Assembly (NCBI GenBank): GCA_949358305.1
Contig: OX442315.1
Location: 26,562,427 to 26,626,426 of the forward strand
Origin: Strigamia acuminata
Taxonomy: Eukaryota; Arthropoda; Chilopoda; Geophilomorpha; Linotaeniidae
DNA length: 64,000 nucleotides
Reading direction: 5' to 3'
The number at the start of each line of letters is the position of its first letter. The stretch's first letter is position 1. Below are positions 60,528-64,000 of this stretch, one piece after another. A program made the position numbers and the translations under genes. The notes beneath the pieces were generated by a model, which saw only the letters and a program-made list of their open reading frames with translations, did not search any database and was not told where the DNA came from.

Positions 60528-60646
60528 TTACTTCATCTTCTTCTTCGACTTGACCACTTCTTTTTCCTTCTTTTGTTTCTTGGGTTGCGCTTCTTGCTTG
60601 CCCCGCTTAGTCGTCCGAGCCCGTCCGTCTTTTTGCGCGACGTTGC
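60528..60646 (-). other. SSR1: Alternative lysine-rich C-terminal frame of SSR1
   Basis: The usual last-exon acceptor is AAAG|AT at 60671. A second acceptor, CCTAG|GCAACG, lies 25 bp further in at 60646 and moves the frame by one. It reads past the normal stop: [20 protein letters not shown], then QPKKQKKEKEVVKSKKKMK, ending at TAA 60528-60530. The stretch beyond the normal stop keeps coding-like composition. Confidence 0.4.
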
Positions 60647-62163
60647 CTAGGCGACCGTTTGGGAGATTTATCTTTAAGGTTCAATGAATGTAGTAAATTG
60701 ATGGCTAAATTTACTACTTATTTAGACTTGATACTTACTCAATTTTTGCAACGTTTCCTTCGGTAACCAATCGTAGTCAACATCGTTTGGATTATTTGTA
60801 GTACCCATTTCGATCTGTTGCTTCTTGGCGGTTTTTTTCCTCTGATAAATGAGTTTGTATAAATATATCTCATTAAATCGGGGTCACTCAAAAATCCTTA
60901 CCCCGAAAGAAGACAGAAATTGTTGCCCAACTACGAGCAACAGGACGACACAGGCGATCAAAAATATGTATAGGAAAACGCTAAAAATGACGAGAAATAA
61001 TAAAAATAAATAAATTTTTATGTGCAATTACGCCAATTACTGCCAAAACTCACGTTTCACCATCCAGTCCGTCGTCAATTTCCACAATGTTCACCGTGGA
61101 ATTGAAAACAGCATCCAAGTACATGTTGCCCTCCTTGTTTTACACGAAAATTAGCTATTTTCATAGCGAAAAAAATTGAAATTTCATACCAAATCTTTGT
61201 ACAGCAAGTTGATAGTCAAGCCAAAAGGACGGGATGAAAATGTGTCACTAGGGATGAAAGAATAGGAAAGTGTAACTTGTTCGGTCGGTTTCACGACGCG
61301 TGTGTAATGAATGGTCGAAAACTACATTAGAAAAATAAGACTCGATTATCAAAAAAACATTTTTTAAGTGGCACAACAAACACACGTTCTGTATGTAGAA
61401 GCTAAAATCCATCGGGTATCTAAAAGACCCATCCAACGACTCCAAAACAAAGTCACTTTTGCCCTTGTTGGAAAAACCAACCAAAAACTCCACTAGTTTA
61501 CCCGCCGGTAAGTCTGTAATTAAAAGATAAACACGTCATCAAAATTATTAATTACATTAATTATTAAAAATTAAAAAAAAAATACCTAGAGTTCCAACTG
61601 GGTTTGTGAACAACAAATATGTATCTGCATCAGGAGACGGTTTAAGTGGTTTTTCTTCGTCGTCATCCTCGTCATCACCCGTTTCCTAATTTTTAGTTTT
61701 TTCTTTTTTATTAATTAAAAATTCAGACGAATAGAATTATGCACTAAATTATTACTTGAGCAACCACTGCGTCTGAGGATCCTCCAGGATATGAACCGGG
61801 TTCTTCGGTCTCTACTTGTCCATCATCATCGTCCTCGACTGTATTCGTGTCTTGTGCAAATGCAAAACTGTTACGAGAATCTAAATACAAAATTAAAAAA
61901 TTTAAATCAATTTAAAGGATAAAATTTAGGCTTAAGTAAAAGTTTAAACGTTTGCGCAACCAAAGTGGAATGTTGGTTTATTTAAAGCCGCTACTATAGA
62001 AATACTACGTCTCAAGTGCCACGTAATAAGCCACATGTGAAATGAATTTTGTGTGTTCTCATCTACGCCGGTACTTTGATCACTCACCACGATTAATCAC
62101 AGTGAGTGTGAACGGTAAAACCAGTATAAACAACAAGCAGAGTTTCCACAATCGTCCAAACAT
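60607..62163 (-). CDS. SSR1: Translocon-associated protein subunit alpha
   Basis: Seen: minus-strand exons from ATG 62163 ([20 protein letters not shown], a signal peptide) to TAA 60607-60609. An acidic lumenal segment ([20 protein letters not shown]) is followed by [53 protein letters not shown], a TM helix ([20 protein letters not shown]), and a cytosolic tail with [20 protein letters not shown] and a basic end closing with TGSDD. Human SSR1 (286 residues) ends in GSDE. Known: TRAP-alpha is a subunit of the TRAP complex next to the Sec61 channel and helps translocation and glycosylation of certain secretory proteins. A second frame over the last exon is open for a further lysine-rich tail; see 60528-60646. 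Confidence 0.95.
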
Positions 62164-62405
62164 CTTTGTCGCGATCGATTCCTAAATCCTCCAAGCAGAT
62201 GATGACGGATAATCACAAGTGCAGCATATCACCTCGGAAGTAACCCGAAATCTTTCTCTTTTAAAACGGCGATCCAGGCGAATTCAAGCGAGCAGTTCGT
62301 TCTCGTTGTAATAAATGTTCATAGATGGTAGTGCGAGCTGTTCATCAACAGTTATACGCCTTCTGTTGGTGGATTAGTGCGGTGAAAGCCAGTGCTGATG
62401 TTAAA

Positions 62406-63999
62406 ATGGCTGCAGGCGTGAGCTGTAAGTACTCGGTTTTTGCTCATTTTTTCATATTTGTGCACTGCTGATTAAAACATCGAATTTCTGTGACTGTGTG
62501 AATTTACCGAATGGTCAAATCCTGCATTTGCGTTAGCTAGTTTAGTTATATATTGCACGTGGTGTTAGTAAACTGTACACTCGAGTCTCAGGTTCAAGCT
62601 GAGGTTCAAATTACTTTCATTTCAAAGTTATGTGAAAATTAACTGTTTTTTCTTTCTGTCTGTTAAATAGGCTGCTCATTTTCAAGGAAGCACGGGCTCT
62701 GCGATGAAAAAAGCAATTGGAAGATGAAAGGGTAATTTTTTTTGTTATCTTTTTGTTAAATACTTATTTATGAAATAATGCAGAGGGAAAAGCAAAAGTG
62801 CTTTTCGAAGAATTTTCCGGTGGATTGGCCTTGATCTTGAAATTTGACATTTTTATTATGGGTCGTACACGATAATCTTATCAAAAGTTATCACGATCAT
62901 GGACTTAAGGTTAAAATTCATTTTATTCGTTCCTTATTTTAAAAAAATAAGAAAAAAAAGTAGAAAAAGAAATCTGAATTCATCGACTCTTCTGCTGGAT
63001 TCATTTTCCTGCATTAAAAAAAATCAAAAGGGCAATAACTTATGAAGAGTCCTTGGCAAGCATAATTAATTTAATGCGCGACCAAAAAATAAAAAAAAAG
63101 TAAAAAATAAATAAATAAATAAATAAATAAATTTACAAATTTTACCTTTTTTTATTTTTTTTATTTTTTTTTAAATTTTTTTTTTTATACTGATACGCAT
63201 TATTCATCCGAGTTGCCTCGTTTTTGTAATTCGAATTGAAGTTCTCTGTACACGTGCGAATTTTAATAGCTGGTGTGAGGTTACAAAACGATTGACATTC
63301 TCACACATCTGAAACTAGCGTGAAAAATGTGGTGTTAACAATAAAAAAAAATAAAATAAAAAAATAAAAACATTTTAAAATTACAAAAGAAAACAAAACA
63401 CACTTTGACGAACATTTTATTCCAGCGAAGAAAAAAAAATGTAAAAACATTTGTAAATGAATATTTTTACTTGAAAACTGCGTTGTGTTGTAAGCCTTGA
63501 CATTTCATTCATGTTGAGTGAATGCGAGCTTAGGAGAGGGAAAAGAATCAATGGATGGAAAATTGGGCTAACAGCCTGCCGTGGATCGATGGGAGGATGG
63601 AGGAGGGGACGCAGCCACGTTCATTCGGAGGTCGTGTGGCGCGTGCGTGAGTTAGCTGAGTGCATGGCTTCTGCGTGTGATGTTTACATTGAGAAAAGGC
63701 TGTCATCGCGTTGTGAAAAAAGTTGACTGCTTTGCTTGTCAGTTATTTTTTTTTTTTTTTAATTTCCCAAAGGATTTTGATGGTAAATACATTTTATTTC
63801 CAACAGTAATGACCCAGCTGCTTTTTGTGTCGATCAAAAGGTGTTATTTCGTGTATTTTGTCGTGCTATTTCAGTTTCCATGCATGTTTACATTTGGTTG
63901 GGTGGAGTCGAATGTTTAAGGTGTTTTCTTCCACTTGAATTGCAGGTGACTATGACTCGGGTAGGAAATCAATATGTTAATGATGTTTGTCACAGATTA
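62406..63999 (+). other. Probable 5' exons of an unidentified gene running off the right edge
   Basis: Seen: a possible first exon ending at 62424 (GAGCT|GTAAGTAC), a clear internal exon at 62671-62731 (TTAAATAG| to AGG|GTAATTT) and a third acceptor at 63944-63945 (TTGCAG|GTGACT). A frame from ATG 62406 reads MAAGVSCCSFSRKHGLCDEK, then SNWKMKG, but meets TGA at once in the third exon. These exons may therefore be a 5' leader, with translation starting at the ATG near 63953 (MTRVGNQYVNDV, open to the window end). The gene is divergent from SSR1, with 242 bp between possible start codons. I do not recognise the product. Confidence 0.4.
63105..63133 (+). repeat. (AAAT)n simple repeat
   Basis: About seven tandem AAAT units in a very AT-rich intron-like stretch (62930-63450) that also holds long A and T runs. 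No coding sequence seen there. Confidence 0.85.
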
Positions 64000-64000
64000 G

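Noticed and set aside
62406-62731. A protein starting MAAGVSC as the product of the right-edge gene
   Set aside because: With the visible splice sites the frame meets TGA directly after the next acceptor (GGG TGA), so a leader exon is more likely.

Overview
This is an animal nuclear genome window. It is AT-rich, with intron-split genes, short introns (many about 50-100 bp), canonical GT-AG sites and tight gene spacing with several head-to-head pairs. Gene content (MEP-1, motile-cilium factor DNAAF4, centriolar CEP89, fucose kinase, acinus) points to a metazoan, probably an ecdysozoan such as an arthropod. I cannot name the species. No rRNA, tRNA, CRISPR array or intact transposon was seen.

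Left part (1-24.9 kb): SF3B3 (minus, cut by the left edge) lies head-to-head with COG4 (plus). Glutathione synthetase (minus) follows, with a tandemly duplicated internal exon. Next come an nSMase2-like sphingomyelinase (plus), a KIAA1143 homologue (plus), a large MEP-1 zinc-finger gene (plus), L-fucose kinase FCSK (minus), SNRPD1/SmD1 (minus) and a divergent Rab-like GTPase (plus).

Middle part (25.6-33.9 kb): a tiny STMP1-like mitochondrial microprotein gene (minus) lies head-to-head with DNAAF4 (plus), followed by tail-anchored cytochrome b5 (plus). Then comes a tandem array of very small cysteine-containing membrane protein genes (minus), interleaved with a broken CEP89 copy.

Right part (33.4-64 kb): the block 33449-45880 (small membrane gene, CEP89, ACIN1, start of VPS9D1) reappears as 46081-58512 at a constant offset of 12632 bp. 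A 200-base N gap separates the copies, and I saw no differences between them. The suffix of the left contig equals the prefix of the right contig, which is the signature of an unmerged contig overlap. The duplicated genes should probably be counted once. VPS9D1 is complete only in the second copy. SSR1/TRAP-alpha (minus) follows, and then 5' exons of an unidentified gene that runs off the right edge.

Most genes are independent housekeeping functions: splicing and RNA (SF3B3, SNRPD1, ACIN1), Golgi and endosome traffic (COG4, VPS9D1, Rab), ER (SSR1, CYB5) and cilium/centriole (DNAAF4, CEP89). The most unusual items are the paired GSS exons that swap substrate-pocket residues plus a fossil third copy, the small membrane protein array, the alternative first exon of STMP1, a 69-bp in-frame optional intron in MEP-1, and a second reading frame for the SSR1 tail.
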